DNA of 64,000 nucleotides from Aptenodytes patagonicus (lineage: Eukaryota > Chordata > Aves > Sphenisciformes > Spheniscidae): the NCBI RefSeq assembly GCF_965638725.1, contig NC_134981.1, positions 44,854,849 through 44,918,848 on the forward strand. The letters run 5' to 3'. A model generated the notes under the pieces. It was given only the letters and a program-made list of their open reading frames with translations. It ran no database searches and was not told where the DNA came from. Below are positions 1 through 37,740 of the stretch, piece after piece. A program made the translations under genes and the position numbers. Positions within the stretch are counted from its first letter, which is position 1. The number at the start of each line of letters is the position of its first letter.

Positions 1-270
1 TAAAGTTGAACCTGGGAAAAATGGGGAGGGTACAGGAAGGTGTTTTTGTTTTTCACCATCCTACTCCATTTTTAATTGGCAATAAATTAAACTAATTTTC
101 CCCAACTCGAGTCTGTTTTGCCTGTGATGGTAATTGGTAAGTGATCTCCCTGTCTTTATCTTGACCCACAAGCTTCTCCATCTTATTTTCTCCCCTTGTC
201 CTGCTGAGGAGGCGGAGTGGGAGAGTGGCTGACTGGGTGTCTGGCAGCCAGCCAAGGTCAACCCACCACA
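1..270 (+). mobile_element. LTR-B, 3' end fragment
   Basis: The sequence matches the last 270 bases of the LTR at 12480-13604, including the AATAAATTAAA segment, the phrase near 'TTATCTTGACCCACAAG' and the terminal GGTCAACCCACCACA. It is cut by the left window edge. No primer binding site follows, so it is either a solo LTR or the 3' LTR of an element lying to the left. Confidence 0.85.
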
Positions 271-958
271 CCATCTCTAGATTAAAGCTGCTTCAAGAAG
301 TTCTAGGTGCTACTTGCTTACTTGTTTTGGGCTGCCACGTCACATCAGATCTGGCCTTTGTTTTAAAGGAATTCTCAAAGTTTTGGTCAGAGAACTACTA
401 AAAAAATTGGCCTCTCAACATGCTTGAGAAGGTTAACTTATGTCAAATTTCAACAAACAGGAAACATAAACACCTGTATGTTCTGTGATATGTCAGAATG
501 ATAGGATTATAGCAATGAGGAAGAGAAGGATTAAGAATTACCAAACACCGCTGAAGGGAAAATTCACATTGTAACTGCTCAGCAGTGGTAATTTGTGACC
601 AAGGAATGATCTGGCATGGAAGGCAAGAAGGCCTAATTGCAGAAGGGGTTAAACTGGCTGGAAGCAGGGATGCCAGAGACAGAAGGACTCCCTGTAAGGG
701 AGTGAAGTTTGCTGATAAGAAATGCTGCAGTATTGTTTTGTAACAATCCTGGAATGCAAGTGCTCAGGAGCCACCTTTGGGCAGCAGAACTGGCTCTGGG
801 GGATGAACCCAGTGCTGGGCCAAGGCACCCCATGCCTACACTCATGGGACTGGGACTGGTGCAAGTGTATATAAGGAATCTTCTCGTGATGCATCTTTGC
901 AGACTCCTTGTAGAACTGCTTATGGTGGTAGGACTGTCCAATGTTCATTAATTTTTTT
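271..958. other. Unassigned sequence, possible old LTR
   Basis: No gene is visible. The part from about 619 to 950 has a TATA-like element (GTATATAAGG near 868) followed by pyrimidine-rich sequence, which resembles an old LTR, but no partner or flanking duplication was found. Confidence 0.3.
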
Positions 959-964
959 TTTATT
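959..964 (-). terminator. Distal poly(A) signal candidate, ZNF367
   Basis: On the minus strand this reads AATAAA, about 2.35 kb after the ZNF367 stop codon. It is the last such signal before the non-gene sequence at the left edge. It is followed by a run of A, so an old retroposed tail is an alternative. Confidence 0.4.
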
Positions 965-3308
965 TAAGCACAAACATGTTTAATTCGCCTCAAGGGGTAC
1001 AATAAAAATTCCCCAACACCACACACGTGTAAACTAAAGTTGAAAGTTAAATCAACTTTTTATTCAAAGCATCTATTAAAATGACAACACATTTACTCTT
1101 CTGCTGTTAAGTCATGCCAAACTACAGCTTAATCTTATGAAGCATAGAACACTTCAATATTTCTTGTATGCAATCACTTTTTAATAAAACAAAAAGCAGT
1201 CTTCCACCTCAGGTTTTTTACTTGTTATTTTACCTAAAATTTGTTACTTACACAAAAGTACTTGAGCTGTCTGAATTTTTTCTACAGCTACATAGAATTC
1301 AGTGTACTTGTCATACCGAAAGAAGTATTGTGCAAGTTGTCAAAAGCATTACAGCTGATTGGGAAAATCAGTTCTACTGAATTAAGTTATGACTTGGATC
1401 TGCAACTGGCTGGTGATTAGTCTTGTGCCCTGTGAAATACCACTCACAAGCAATTCCAAGTTATAACTCACAAGTACAACAGATTCATGCTCAAGGCTCA
1501 TTTTGGGATCAGACTATTTGTATGTAGCCAACTGAACAGTCAAAAGCATGTAACTGAGAAATTCTAAACCCATACCCATGAATTGCCAGGTAGTTTTACA
1601 TAGGCTAAGAAGCCTGAAATGACTATGAAGTGTTTCATTTTTTAAGCCCAAAAGACCAAAACCGAAGTGCATTAATACATTATTTTAAACAAACTGGGTT
1701 AATACAATTTTCTACCACAACAGGTATCAATTATCAGAGAACATAACCCAACAATTGCAGTTTCTGCTGTAGAATTAGACTACTTTTCTGAAACAGCTGT
1801 ATGCATCTAGTCAGTCTATATCAAGTAATTGAACAATTTTTTTCTTCTCGCTTAAGAAAGAGGGAAAGTCTGAATTCTTATCTGAATTTCCTGACCTTCG
1901 GTGAGAGGGAGGAGTTAAGAGCAAGCGGGTCAGTAAATATGACTTATTAACATCCCCTAAAGCAGTAGCTCAACTAAAGAGTTTATCCAATTTGGAAACA
2001 AAATTTCCGTAGCATATTAGGAATCTCTGGTTGCCTTCCAAGCAAAATACAGAAAGAGATCACCATGAGACAATGGTATTTGAAAGTATACAATACTCAT
2101 GAGGTGACAAGATGTAGTGCTGAATGCTTTTTATCTGCATCTTAGAGCACTAGGCAGTGTTCTGTACCTTCATTTATTTGGGAAATATATGAAATCACAC
2201 AGTTAACATACTCAAAACTACCTTTGGAAGCCTATTTTCTGGTTATATAGTGAATACTTTTTTGCCATGTTTAACTGATAGCTGTGCTACAGTTAGCGAA
2301 CACAAAATTGGCATGTTATCCTGAAGTAAAGCAATAAGGCAGCTTTATGCACAGCAAGTATGGAGGCTTCTATTTGCTAATAATCATATAAGAGCAATAC
2401 TTTAAAACTTAGTGTTTGCTAATAGGAGATCTAAAATAGTTTAGTACAAATCAGTACCACTCTGTCAATACCCCCTTTATTAACAAAAGCAAGTGCCAAA
2501 TCATTAAAGGGTCCAAAAATATCTAAAAAAATATTACCAATTGTTTACCTTGTCTAGACTTTGCAAGACTAATCATTTTCAGATAAACCCAACAATGTGC
2601 AAAAGTTCCTAACATTATACATTAGGAATAACAAGTGCTACTCAAACCAAGAGATTCTGCTGAGATCAAATAAAAAAAACATAAAATAGCAAAGTCAAGT
2701 CTCATATCTTGAGCAGTCGCAGTGAAGATCCTGAACTATCTTACAATTTCCTGCATGAAGCAGTTTCTTCCCCTCTACGAGTTGATATCTCTAAGCTTTG
2801 CCTTCTGCCTTAGTGATAATAGGTAAAAATATACTGACATTAGAAAACTTGGTTCCATTGCTGCTTACAGTATCTTCAAACCTACCATTTAATATAGTTT
2901 TGCTTAAACAGTGAGATAAATACTTTCCCTTTTCTCAGCCTTCTTTGGCCACATGTACCATTCTGCTAACCACAAACACTGTGCTCAGAAAGTGCTTCCT
3001 GTGAAAACTGCTTCAAATAAATGAGTTAACCTTGCAAAAATCTAGCTTCCCACAACATGAAGTTTGTCCACCCTGCATTATGCAGTTCCGTATTTACAAG
3101 ATACTTAAACTTTACATTTGTCTTTTACCTTACAAAAAGTGCAACTCTCTCACCCCATGTTATGGGGTGACAACATTCTTCATAAATTCTACAGAACAGC
3201 AGCCTATGATAAGTAAATAAGGTGCTTAGATTATGCCCAGGATCTAACTGGTTAAGGACCACCAAGTACCACCATTTTGTAAAGGCAGACTCCATTCCTA
3301 TGCTACTG
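965..3308 (-). other. ZNF367: ZNF367 3' UTR
   Basis: This is the AT-rich, repeat-free sequence directly downstream of the ZNF367 stop codon on the minus strand. It has no long reading frame and no recognisable LTR or CR1, in contrast to most of the window. The right limit is the stop codon; the left limit depends on which poly(A) signal is used. Confidence 0.6.
1059..1064 (-). terminator. Proximal poly(A) signal candidate, ZNF367
   Basis: On the minus strand this reads AATAAA in the context GAATAAAAAG, about 2.25 kb after the stop codon. A 3' UTR of about 2.2-2.3 kb would be plausible for this gene. Confidence 0.45.
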
Positions 3309-29361
<26,053 letters not shown>

Positions 29362-29709
29362 CGCCACCCCCTCGCAGACACCAGCGCAGAAAAGGGAAGA
29401 GGGAATGGGGAAGCTCCACAACGGCTCAGCTCCCCTTTCCCAGTCTACGTCCCAGGGCGGGGAAGGCATAGAAAGCCTGCAACCACCACCGCTTGTCACC
29501 CCCCAGGTCTGCTTTAGCTGTTCATCGCCAGAGACGGCGGCTCCTCTCAGGGCTTCACCCCCCTTTCCTAGCTACCACTGTCGCAAAATCTGCGACGGCT
29601 ACAGTCTCCCCACACCTTTCTGAAGCGGCGCTGGTCCCCGCTTGTAGTCCCAGTCCTGGTGACTCCTGAGGAAGAGCTACTGTTGCACAACCCAGGCCGA
29701 ACCCGATAT

Positions 29710-29746
29710 TTTCCCGCGTTACATTTCGCGCCTGGGCGTAACCAAT
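29710..29746. promoter_or_regulatory. E2F-like sites and CCAAT box
   Basis: TTTCCCGC (29710-29717) and TTTCGCGC (29724-29731) fit the E2F consensus, and CCAAT is at 29742-29746. Further CCAAT boxes on the minus strand are at 29851-29855 and 29963-29967. This pairing is typical of cell-cycle promoters and lies about 350 bases upstream of the ZNF367 start codon. Confidence 0.65.
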
Positions 29747-30639
29747 CACCGAACCAGGCGCTGACATCATGGAGCAACAGTTCCCGCTCACCAACCACTT
29801 TGCCCTGTGGGAGGGGACAGAGCGGAACTCGGCTTCACTTCTGCCGCTCTATTGGCCAGGTGCCGACTGGTAGAATTCGAAACTGACTGGGCTGGTGGAC
29901 TGTTGGGAGTGTTTTGCCTCACTATAACTCATTTCCTCTGAGGAGGCACAGCCTGGCTGTTGATTGGCCTGCCAGGGCGGGCGGGCGAGCAGGGGACGGC
30001 TTGTTCGTCCGCTCTAGCTTGGCGCACGTTTTTGTTTCGCCGTTTGGGCGCTTAGTGGAGGAGCTCTGGCGCACCTGGTTCTGGACGCGGCGCGTCACGT
30101 ATGGGGTTTAAAGGGTCGGCCACCGCTCTGGTATTGGTGCTTGTCATGCAGAAGAGATGCTAGAAAGCGCCCGGAAGGCGCTGAGATTTCATTGCCTGTG
30201 TGGATTTGCGCCCTATCGCAAGGAAAAATCGTCTTCTGCCGCGACTCCGTCTCTAGAGGTGGGGAGTAGCTGAGGGTTGCACATAGCAGCGGGAGGAGCG
30301 GAGGGAAGTTGCCACCGGGATGTGCTACTGCCATCATCGAGATGTGCTTAGGGTGGGAGACCCGGAACAGGCGCTGTGGAGGCTGCGGCAGCGCGGTTAT
30401 TGCGGCACGCGGTGGCCGTTGTGGGGCGCTGCAGCGGCAAGCGCGTGGTCGCGCCCTGTGAGGACGCAGAGCAGGGAGCTTGGAGCCGCTGGTGGGCTCC
30501 TGCGGGCTGCTGCCCGCTGCTGCCTCCCTGCGATATCGGGATATCGCTGGGGGGGTCCAGAGTGTATGGAGAAATGCCTGTTTCGGTACTAGACCCTAAC
30601 ACTGATAAGCCACGCTGAGTCGGCAGCTCTGCTCCTCCA

Positions 30640-31186
30640 CGCACACGTTTAAAATAATCTACAGCTCCGTCCAATTGTTTGATCATACACTAACAGGGAG
30701 TCCAATGAGTCTAATGCTGTTTTGTGATGGTTAGTATGAAAGGCTAGGTGCTAACTGCAATATGACTTGCTCAGAAGAATGAACACTATCTGAGACTATG
30801 AGCTTTTACCTCAGGACCGATGTGACCTGAAGACCCAACCTAAGCCGGCTCTTACCGGCTGAGAACATCCCATACTGACAATAAAACAATAGATTTGCCT
30901 TTCAAAAAAAACCCAGGCATATAACCATAGCTATCTATGGATAGGACTCCCTAGGGTACCCCCGGGATTTCCCGGAGGGACTCCTCAACTCACCGGATCA
31001 CTGCGGGGACAGACAAGGACCCCATTGTTGTAAAGTGAGTATATTCTTTATTTTTGGGTATAACCGGTTATTTGGTGCACAAAAGAAATTGTGCTTTTGT
31101 GCTTTTGTATTTGGGGGTATTTGATAAAGTAAAATACCTTTTGGGTTGTGTGTTAACCAGAGCTCGGTTACCACAACATTTGGAAA
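30640..31186 (+). mobile_element. 5' leader or LTR remnant of the ERV1 element
   Basis: The sequence between the CpG region and the gag start contains ACAATAAAACAATAG (a poly(A)-signal-like site near 30880) and GGGTACCCCCGGGATTTCCCGG (a palindromic leader-like stretch near 30955). It does not match the 3' LTR at 36864. The primer binding site could not be identified. Confidence 0.45.
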
Positions 31187-32237
31187 ATGGGTGGGCGGGC
31201 CTCAGTGGAAATCCCACAAAGAAGCCCCTTTGAAATGTATTCTTGTGCATTGGAAGGATATAGTAGGATCGGCGAAAGGAACAGAAAGTAAGAAGGTATT
31301 GTGCATTGGAAGGATATAGTAGGATCGGCGAAAGGAACAGAAAGTAAGAAGGTATTGTGCATTGGAAGGATATAGTAGGATCGACGAAAGGAACGGAAAG
31401 TAAGAAGGTATTGGTTAAATATTGCAATCAATGGTGGCCTCTGTATAAGTTAGAAGATAAAGAGAAATGGCCGGTGAATGGCACTTTAAGCTATAATACT
31501 TTACTCCAATTAATGTTATTTTTACGAAGGGAAGGAAAATGGGATGAAGTGCAATATGCGGATAAGCTGTAAAAGGATATCGTGATGATCCAGAACGAGT
31601 GGCTAAGCGTTTTGAATTAATAAATAAAAATCTGGATCCAGACTGGGGAGATATTGAAATAATGTTATCAGCTTTATCAGAGACGGAAAAACAAATGATT
31701 TTAAAGGTAGCTAGGGCACAGGTACAAGCTCAAGTCACATCTGGAGCCCTTCCCAGGACAGTAGAAACATATATACCCCGGGTAGATCCAAGATGGGATT
31801 ATAATAATGATAATGATTATAAATTATTAAAAGGATATCAGGAATGGATACGTATTGGTTTGGAGATGGCAATACCTAAATCAGTAAATTGGTCATTATT
31901 ATATATGATCAAACAAAATTTAAGAGAGACCCCCTCGGAGTTTTTAGATCGACTGCGCACTGGAATGCAAAAATATACCACAAATGATCCAGCATCCGAA
32001 GGGGGGAGGATGCAGTTAGTCTCTTTATTCCTAGGACAATCGCTACTGCAACTGTAGCGGCTCTCCAGGCACGGGAGGGAAATAAATATGATAAAAAAAA
32101 AAACAAAAGGAGTGCGCCCTCCCTTGCGGCTAGATCAATGTGCTTATTGTAAAGAAGTGGGTCATTGGAAGAAAGAATGTCCTAAGCAAAAGGCAAAATT
32201 CCCGAGGGTAGTGGGAAGTTTGGAAGAGGAAGATTGA
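31187..32237 (+). pseudogene. gag: ERV1 gag, broken
   Basis: The ATG at 31187 begins MGGRAS, a myristoylation-type start of a matrix protein. A 56-base segment is present three times (31243-31410) and throws the frame. The matrix resumes at 31357-31572, then a frameshift leads to the capsid part at 31599-32057, with the major-homology-like stretch LRETPSEFLDRLRTGMQKY. An in-frame TAG lies at 32055. The nucleocapsid follows with one CCHC knuckle, [14 protein letters not shown] (about 32150-32190). The frame ends at TGA 32235-32237. Gag normally forms the particle. Confidence 0.9.
31243..31410 (+). repeat. 56-bp triplication in gag
   Basis: Three consecutive copies of a 56-base unit start at 31243, 31299 and 31355 (TTGTGCATTGGAAGGATATA...). 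The first two are nearly identical and the third has about two changes. Since 112 extra bases is not a multiple of three, the reading frame is broken. Confidence 0.97.
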
Positions 32238-32240
32238 CGG
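32235..32240 (+). promoter_or_regulatory. gag-pol UGA stop in readthrough-type context
   Basis: TGA followed by CGG separates the nucleocapsid from the protease, and the two lie in the same frame. Gammaretroviruses express pol by reading through a gag stop, usually UAG; UGA followed by C is a known leaky context in other RNA viruses. Confidence 0.65.
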
Positions 32241-35200
32241 GGACCTGGAGATCAAACCCCAGCTGATCCCCTGGTTAATATTGAGCTGGGGAGTGTAGGA
32301 AAGACAATGGAATTTTTAATAGATACTGGAGCGACTTATTCAGTCCTAAATGAAAAACTAATACCAGAAGATGACAATTACGTTCAGGTGGTAGGGGCAA
32401 CGGGACAAACAGAAAGGGCACATTTTTTAAAGCCCTTACGATACCAAATAGGGAAGTATATAGGATTACATCAGTTTTTATATCTGCCCGGTTCCCCAAA
32501 ATCTTTATTAGGAAGAGATTTGTTAGAAGTATTAGAAGCAGAAATATTTTTCAAGGATGGTCAAATGAAGTTAAAGGTTAAGGAGGAGGAACTAATCTCA
32601 TTATTAAGTTTAACTGCATTACAGGCTCCGGGAAAGAATGAAGAAATCCCCTCTGAAATTTTAGATCAAGTATATCCCGGAGTTTGGGCTAGTGAAGTCC
32701 CAGGTAAGGCAAAACATGTGAAACCTATTGAGATTCACTTAAAACCAGAAGCTCAAATTGTTAGAATTAAGCAGTATCCCCTCCGATTAAGAGATAGAAA
32801 GGGGATAAAAGAAATAATAGAAAAATTCCTGAAATATGGGTTGTTAAAAGAATGTGAATCTGAATACAACACTCCTATTTTACCCATCCAAAAGCCCGAC
32901 GGCAAAAGTTATAGACTTGTTCAAGATCTTTGGGCAATAAATAAGATAGTAGAGGATTTACATCCAGTGGTAGCCAATCCTTATACATTGCTAACTAAAT
33001 TAAGAGATGAGTTAATTTGGTTTACCGTCTTGGATCTAAAGGATGCCTTTTTCTGCCTCCCATTGGCTAAAGGAAGTCAGAAGCTATTTGCTTTTGAATG
33101 GGAAAATCCGGATTCGGGGCGAAAGACTCAGTTAACATGGACTCTATTACCTCAAGGATTTAAAAATAGTCCCACTATTTTTGGGAACCAGCTTGCTAGA
33201 GATCTTGAGAACTGGAGTAGCCCTGATGATCAGGGTGTGCTTTTGCAATATGTGGATGATCTATTGATAGCTACCAGCTCACGGGAAAGATGTTTGACAT
33301 GGACTATAAGCCTGTTGAATTTCTTGGGAATGAAGGGATATCGTGTTTCCCATTCAAAGGCACAACTTGTGAAAACCCAGGTAACCTATATGGGAATAGA
33401 GTTATCAGGGGGACGGCGAGAGTTGGGAGTTGAGCGGAAAGAAGCTATTTGCCAGATGCCAGAACCGCAGACTATCCGGGAATTGAGGACCTTTTTGGGA
33501 ATGACTGGATGGTGTCGCTTGTGGATAAAAGACTATGCAATAATAGTGAAGCCGTTATATGAATTATTAAAAGAATCTAACCTGAAATTGGAATGGACAG
33601 GGGAAGCAAAGAGAGCATATAAAATATTGAAAAATGAATTAATGAGAGCCCCTGCTTTAGGGATTCCGGATATTAGTAAACCACTTTTACTATACTCATA
33701 TGAAAGGCAAGGATTTGCCTTGGGAGTATTAGCTCAACAATTAGGTCCATATCGACGTGCTGTAGCTTACTTTTCAAAGAAATTGGATGAAGTCAGCCAA
33801 GGATGGCCCTCGTGTTTGCGAGCGGTGGCAGCGGTTGCTATAAATATTTACGAAGCTCGGAAATTTACTTTGGGACAAATAATGACAGTGTTGGTATCAC
33901 ATACAGTCTCAGCCGTCTTGGAGCAAAAGGGGACTCATTGGTTGTCTCCTCAAAGATTTTTAAAATATCAGGCATTGTTGGCTGAACAAGACGACGTCAA
34001 AATAATTGTAACTAACATTGTGAACCCAGCCTCTTTCCTCAGCGGAGTGTCAGAAGTACCCTTGGAACATGATTGCATGGAAACAATAGAAGCTGTTTAC
34101 TCTAGTCGACCCGATTTACGTGAAACTCCGCTAGAGGAAGCGGATGAAGAATTATTTACAGACGGGAGCTGTTTTGTGAAAGAAGGACGACGGTTCGCCG
34201 GGTATGCTGTAACTACAACAGACCAGGTAAAAGAATCGGGTCCTTTACCTTCTAGTACTTCTGCCCAAAAGGCTGAAATTATAGCGTTGACAAGAGCTTT
34301 GAAATTAACCAAAGGTAAGCGAGTAAACATTTGGACTGATTCAAAATATGCCTTTGGAGTAATTCATGCTCACGGAGCTATTTGGAAAGAGAGAGGACTT
34401 TTAACTTCCCAGGGGCAAAAGATAAAACATGCATCAGAGATTCTGGATCTTCTAGAGGCCATAAAATTACCTCGGGAAGTTGCTGTTATGCATTGCAAAG
34501 GACACCAAAAGGGAGAAACTAAATTTGAAAAAGGAAATCGATTAGCTGACACAGAAGCTCGCATTGCAGCAGAAAGAAAAATGGTTGAAGGGCTAACTTT
34601 GATCCCTGACGGTAATGCCCAAACAATAACTACATCAAGTCTTCCCCAATATGGAAAGGAAGACCACAAACTAATTCACGACTTAAAAGGTAAAAAAGAT
34701 GCTAATGGATGGGCTTGGACCCCGGAAGGAAAAATAATAGTTCCTTCTAAAATTATTTGGGGTTTAGTAAAATTAGAACATGCTAAGACACATTGGGGTG
34801 TGGACCCCACTTATAAGTCAATAAGTAAATATTGGATTGGAAAAGATTTATATACCAAAATTCAACAAGTTATACAACAATGTGAGATTTGTGCTAAAAA
34901 TAATCCTAAAACAGGTGACAAAGTACGAATAGGGGTCATTGGTAAAGGAAATTACCCAGGACAAGTTTGGCAGATAGATTTTTCGGAATTACCCAGAAAA
35001 GGGGGGTTTCGATATTTATTAGTTCTAGTAGACACTTTTTCAGGATGGCCAGAGGCACGTCCGTGTAGAACCAATAAGTCTAGAGAAGTGATAAAATTCA
35101 TGCTCACTGAATTAATTCCTCGGTTTGGATTACCGGAAACAATATCTTCAGATCGGGGACCACATTTTTGTGCCCAAATAGTGCAAAAGATCAGTCATAT

Positions 35201-35762
35201 CTTAGAAATTGATTGGCAGCTGCATACTCCCTATAGACCTCAAGCGAGTGGTCAAGTGGAGAAAATGAATCACTTACTGAAACTACAATTAGCTAAAATT
35301 AGTCAGGAAGCTAATTTAACATGGCCACAATCCCTACCAATGGCATTATTAAGACTAAGAACTAAACCTAGAAATAAGGAAAACTTGAGTCCTTTTGAAA
35401 TATTATATGGGAGACCTTATCAACATACCTTTTCAGGAGAAGATCTAAGACAAGTAGGAGAAAGTTATTGGTATGAATATTTGAGAGAATTACATCAACA
35501 GATGAGAAAAATTTCTAAACAAGTATTGGGAACTCGAGCTCGTGGATTAGATGGACCTCTACATAGTTTTGAACCAGGAGATTATGTTTTAATCAAAACT
35601 ATTTCAGGTGATCCTTTAGAGCAAAAATGGAAAGGACCCTTCCAAGTATTACTGGCTACTAATACAGCTATTAAGGTGCGAGAAAAGAAATCTTGGCCCT
35701 ATGGAAAGCCGAATCAACTGGACCAACTTCATTGCAGTTATTTCGGTAATTGTACAAATTGA
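32238..35762 (+). CDS. pol: ERV1 pro-pol, intact frame
   Basis: The frame is open from the gag stop; counting from its first ATG (32307) it has 1151 residues. Domains in order: aspartic protease (LIDTGAT, Asp6); RT with LDLKDAFF near 245, LPQGFKNSP near 281 and YVDD near 315; a connection; RNase H with TDGS near 619, Glu657 and Asp678; integrase with zinc-binding H825, H829, C859, C862 and catalytic Asp891, Asp949, Glu985 (35 residues between the last two). No key residue is missing. The RT/RNase H order and the style of the boxes place it with gammaretrovirus-like class I elements. The end overlaps env by 62 bases. With gag and env broken, it is a non-autonomous element copy. Confidence 0.96.
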   Translation, partial: RGPGDQTPADPLVNIELGSVGKTMEFLIDTGATYSVLNEKLIPEDDNYVQVVGATGQTERAHFLKPLRYQIGKYIGLHQFLYLPGSPKSLLGRDLLEVLEAEIFFKDGQMKLKVKEEELISLLSLTALQAPGKNEEIPSEILDQVYPGVWASEVPGKAKHVKPIEIHLKPEAQIVRIKQYPLRLRDRKGIKEIIEKFLKYGLLKECESEYNTPILPIQKPDGKSYRLVQDLWAINKIVEDLHPVVANPYTLLTKLRDELIWFTVLDLKDAFFCLPLAKGSQKLFAFEWENPDSGRKTQLTWTLLPQGFKNSPTIFGNQLARDLENWSSPDDQGVLLQYVDDLLIATSSRERCLTWTISLLNFLGMKGYRVSHSKAQLVKTQVTYMGIELSGGRRELGVERKEAICQMPEPQTIRELRTFLGMTGWCRLWIKDYAIIVKPLYELLKESNLKLEWTGEAKRAYKILKNELMRAPALGIPDISKPLLLYSYERQGFALGVLAQQLGPYRRAVAYFSKKLDEVSQGWPSCLRAVAAVAINIYEARKFTLGQIMTVLVSHTVSAVLEQKGTHWLSPQRFLKYQALLAEQDDVKIIVTNIVNPASFLSGVSEVPLEHDCMETIEAVYSSRPDLRETPLEEADEELFTDGSCFVKEGRRFAGYAVTTTDQVKESGPLPSSTSAQKAEIIALTRALKLTKGKRVNIWTDSKYAFGVIHAHGAIWKERGLLTSQGQKIKHASEILDLLEAIKLPREVAVMHCKGHQKGETKFEKGNRLADTEARIAAERKMVEGLTLIPDGNAQTITTSSLPQYGKEDHKLIHDLKGKKDANGWAWTPEGKIIVPSKIIWGLVKLEHAKTHWGVDPTYKSISKYWIGKDLYTKIQQVIQQCEICAKNNPKTGDKVRIGVIGKGNYPGQVWQIDFSELPRKGGFRYLLVLVDTFSGWPEARPCRTNKSREVIKFMLTELIPRFGLPETISSDRGPHFCAQIVQKISHILEIDWQLHTPYRPQASGQVEKMNHLLKLQLAKISQEANLTWPQSLPMALLRLRTKPRNKENLSPFEILYGRPYQHTFSGEDLRQVGESYWYEYLRELHQQMRKISKQVLGTRARGLDGPLHSFEPGDYVLIKTISGDPLEQKWKGPFQVLLATNTAIKVREKKSWPYGKPNQLDQLHCSYFGNCTN

Positions 35763-36826
35763 TCAAATACAGGGCGGTTGGAAAGAAAATACTCACCTAT
35801 CTTTGGTACAACAAGTGACTGAATTAGTTAATCGAAGCGATTGTTGGGTATGTACTCATATCCCCGAACATGGGAAAAAAAGGAATATCATTAATCGGAA
35901 TTCCAATTCCTTCTAACGTGTCTTGGACAAAATTATGGATAAATACCTCTTGGGATTCGGGGATAGATGCGAAACAAATAAGTATAACAACTCCGGCCCC
36001 TCAGGATTCTTACTACACTTGTGTTCAACGATGTAATCCACCTACTGGTATGGGAAAATTATATTGTAGTGATACGGTATATGTAGGAAATCAGACAGCA
36101 TGTAATAAGACAATAAATATAGGTGTCAATAGTGAGGTGAACAATTCTACCAAATGGCCTGTCCCTGAAGGAAAAGGATGGTATTGGATATGTAATGATA
36201 CTGCTAGAAAAACGTTACCTGAAAATTGGAAAGGAACTTGCACCTTAGGAGTAGTTATTCCCAATATGACAATACATACTCGATTAGATAAGGGATTTTT
36301 GAGAAGCCCATTAAGACGACTTAAACGAAACAATCCTTTAATTGAGAAACCTACCGCTTTTCATGGTTTTGTAAGATGGTTTTTGCCATGGTTAGGAGTG
36401 AGTGAAATTGAGAAAGCACTAGTAAATATTTCGTCTGTTGTAGAAAAATTGGAAAATGCCACTATGGACGCAATCCAAGCGCAACAAGAAGAGCTTAAGA
36501 GTCTGTCCAAAGTAGTATTACAAAACAGAATGGCTTTGGATATCCTCCTAGCTGCTCAAGGAGGAGTTTGTATAATGATCAATACTAGTTGTTGCACATA
36601 TGTTGACCAGAGTGGTCGGGTTTCCACAGACTTGCAGGTAATTTGGGATCAGACTAAAATACTGCATCAGGTTACACAGGATGACACCTCCTGGAGTTTT
36701 GAAGAACTCTGGAATAAATTAACATCGTGGTTACCAAATCTTGCTTGGTTGAAGAACCTTTTTATAACCATAATTTTAATCTCATGGTTTATAAGAAAGC
36801 AATTAATGAAATCATATAAGATGTAG
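35701..36826 (+). pseudogene. env: ERV1 env, short and frameshifted
   Basis: The first frame (35701-35916) has a hydrophobic signal-like start ([11 protein letters not shown]) and, soon after, a CWVC motif. A run of seven A near 35875 marks the shift to the second frame, open to 36826. That frame carries several N-glycosylation sites, the cleavage-type motif RLKR near 36315, an ISD-like stretch [16 protein letters not shown], the CX6CC motif (CIMINTSCC, about 36568) and a C-terminal membrane anchor ([13 protein letters not shown]) with a very short tail. The surface part is only about 190 residues. Env normally mediates entry; this copy is broken. Confidence 0.9.
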
Positions 36827-36850
36827 TAAAAGAATTTACTCATGATACAG

Positions 36851-36863
36851 AAAAAGGGGGGAC
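36851..36863 (+). promoter_or_regulatory. Polypurine tract of the ERV1 element
   Basis: AAAAAGGGGGGAC lies directly before the putative LTR start TGATGG at 36864. Confidence 0.75.
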
Positions 36864-37510
36864 TGATGGAGGACAAGAGAAATATATTTAGACAAATAAT
36901 TAGACAATTATTGTGAACCAGGTGTTTACGTAAATCATTACTCTGTCATGTATATGTAGATAATTTGTGTTACATTTATATTCTGTCATGTGTTTGATAA
37001 AGAGCAGATGTTTGTGCATACCAATTAATCCTGACCCTCTAAAGATAAAGAACCCTGACCTTCTGAAGATAGAAGACACAGGAACTATAAAAACAGTTTG
37101 TTGTAAGGTGGATAATGAGACGGTCTGATAAGCGTAAAGGACCTTCAAGCTGTCAGCAATATATTCAAAGATCAGCGAAACCTGGCGCCAACTAGGTGAA
37201 AGGGGACGAGGAAGACTATGAGCCTTCACTGGAACGACCCCGGCCCAGAATTATTTGGGAGATCTGCGCAGATGCAACTAATTAGCAACTAATTAGCATG
37301 AGGAGTGAGGATAGGCGTGGTTAGATAATGAATATGTATAGGTGTTATTAGAATATTCATTACTCAATTGTATAAATGAGATGTAACTTTTGTTGTGGGC
37401 ATGCACGATAGGTGGAGAGATCCCCCGTGCATCCAGCGCGCTGCAAATAAAGAATATACTACTTGGACAAATTCGTGAATCATCTACACCACCTGCACGG
37501 GACAAGCACA
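36864..37510 (+). mobile_element. 3' LTR of the ERV1 element
   Basis: It begins after the polypurine tract. It contains TATAAATGAG (37371) as a TATA box and GCAAATAAAG (37443) as a poly(A) signal. The right end is not certain: CA dinucleotides at 37496 and 37507-37510 are candidates. No matching copy was found near 30640-31186, so the 5' LTR is missing or replaced. Confidence 0.6.
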
Positions 37511-37740
37511 TACCGATTACACGAGCAATAGTAACTGATTAGTCCACCCTGTAACATGAGTGATTTGATTAGGCTGCACAACTCTATTGTAACATATATA
37601 AACCCTGCTTTCCTCTGTATCGGGGTCCTCCATGTGTTAGGCTGGAGCAATGCTATGTGCATAGCTAACATGAGAGAATAAATTCCCTTGGTAATTCTAT
37701 GCTAAGCATCTTTATCTCCCTCCTTGGCTGGCAAAGAACT
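37511..37740 (+). mobile_element. Second LTR-like fragment
   Basis: ACATATATAAACCC (TATA-like, 37590) and GAGAATAAATTCCC (poly(A)-like, 37673) lie in the right order and spacing for an LTR. No ends or duplication were found. Confidence 0.4.

Noticed and set aside
29362-29499. Longer N-terminus of ZNF367 upstream of 29361
   Set aside because: The frame is open, but the only upstream ATG (29469) has a poor context, and the extension has no family-like sequence.
30320-30592. 90-codon frame on the plus strand in the CpG region
   Set aside because: Arg/Ala/Gly-rich composition as expected from GC-rich DNA; no domain and no splice partner seen.
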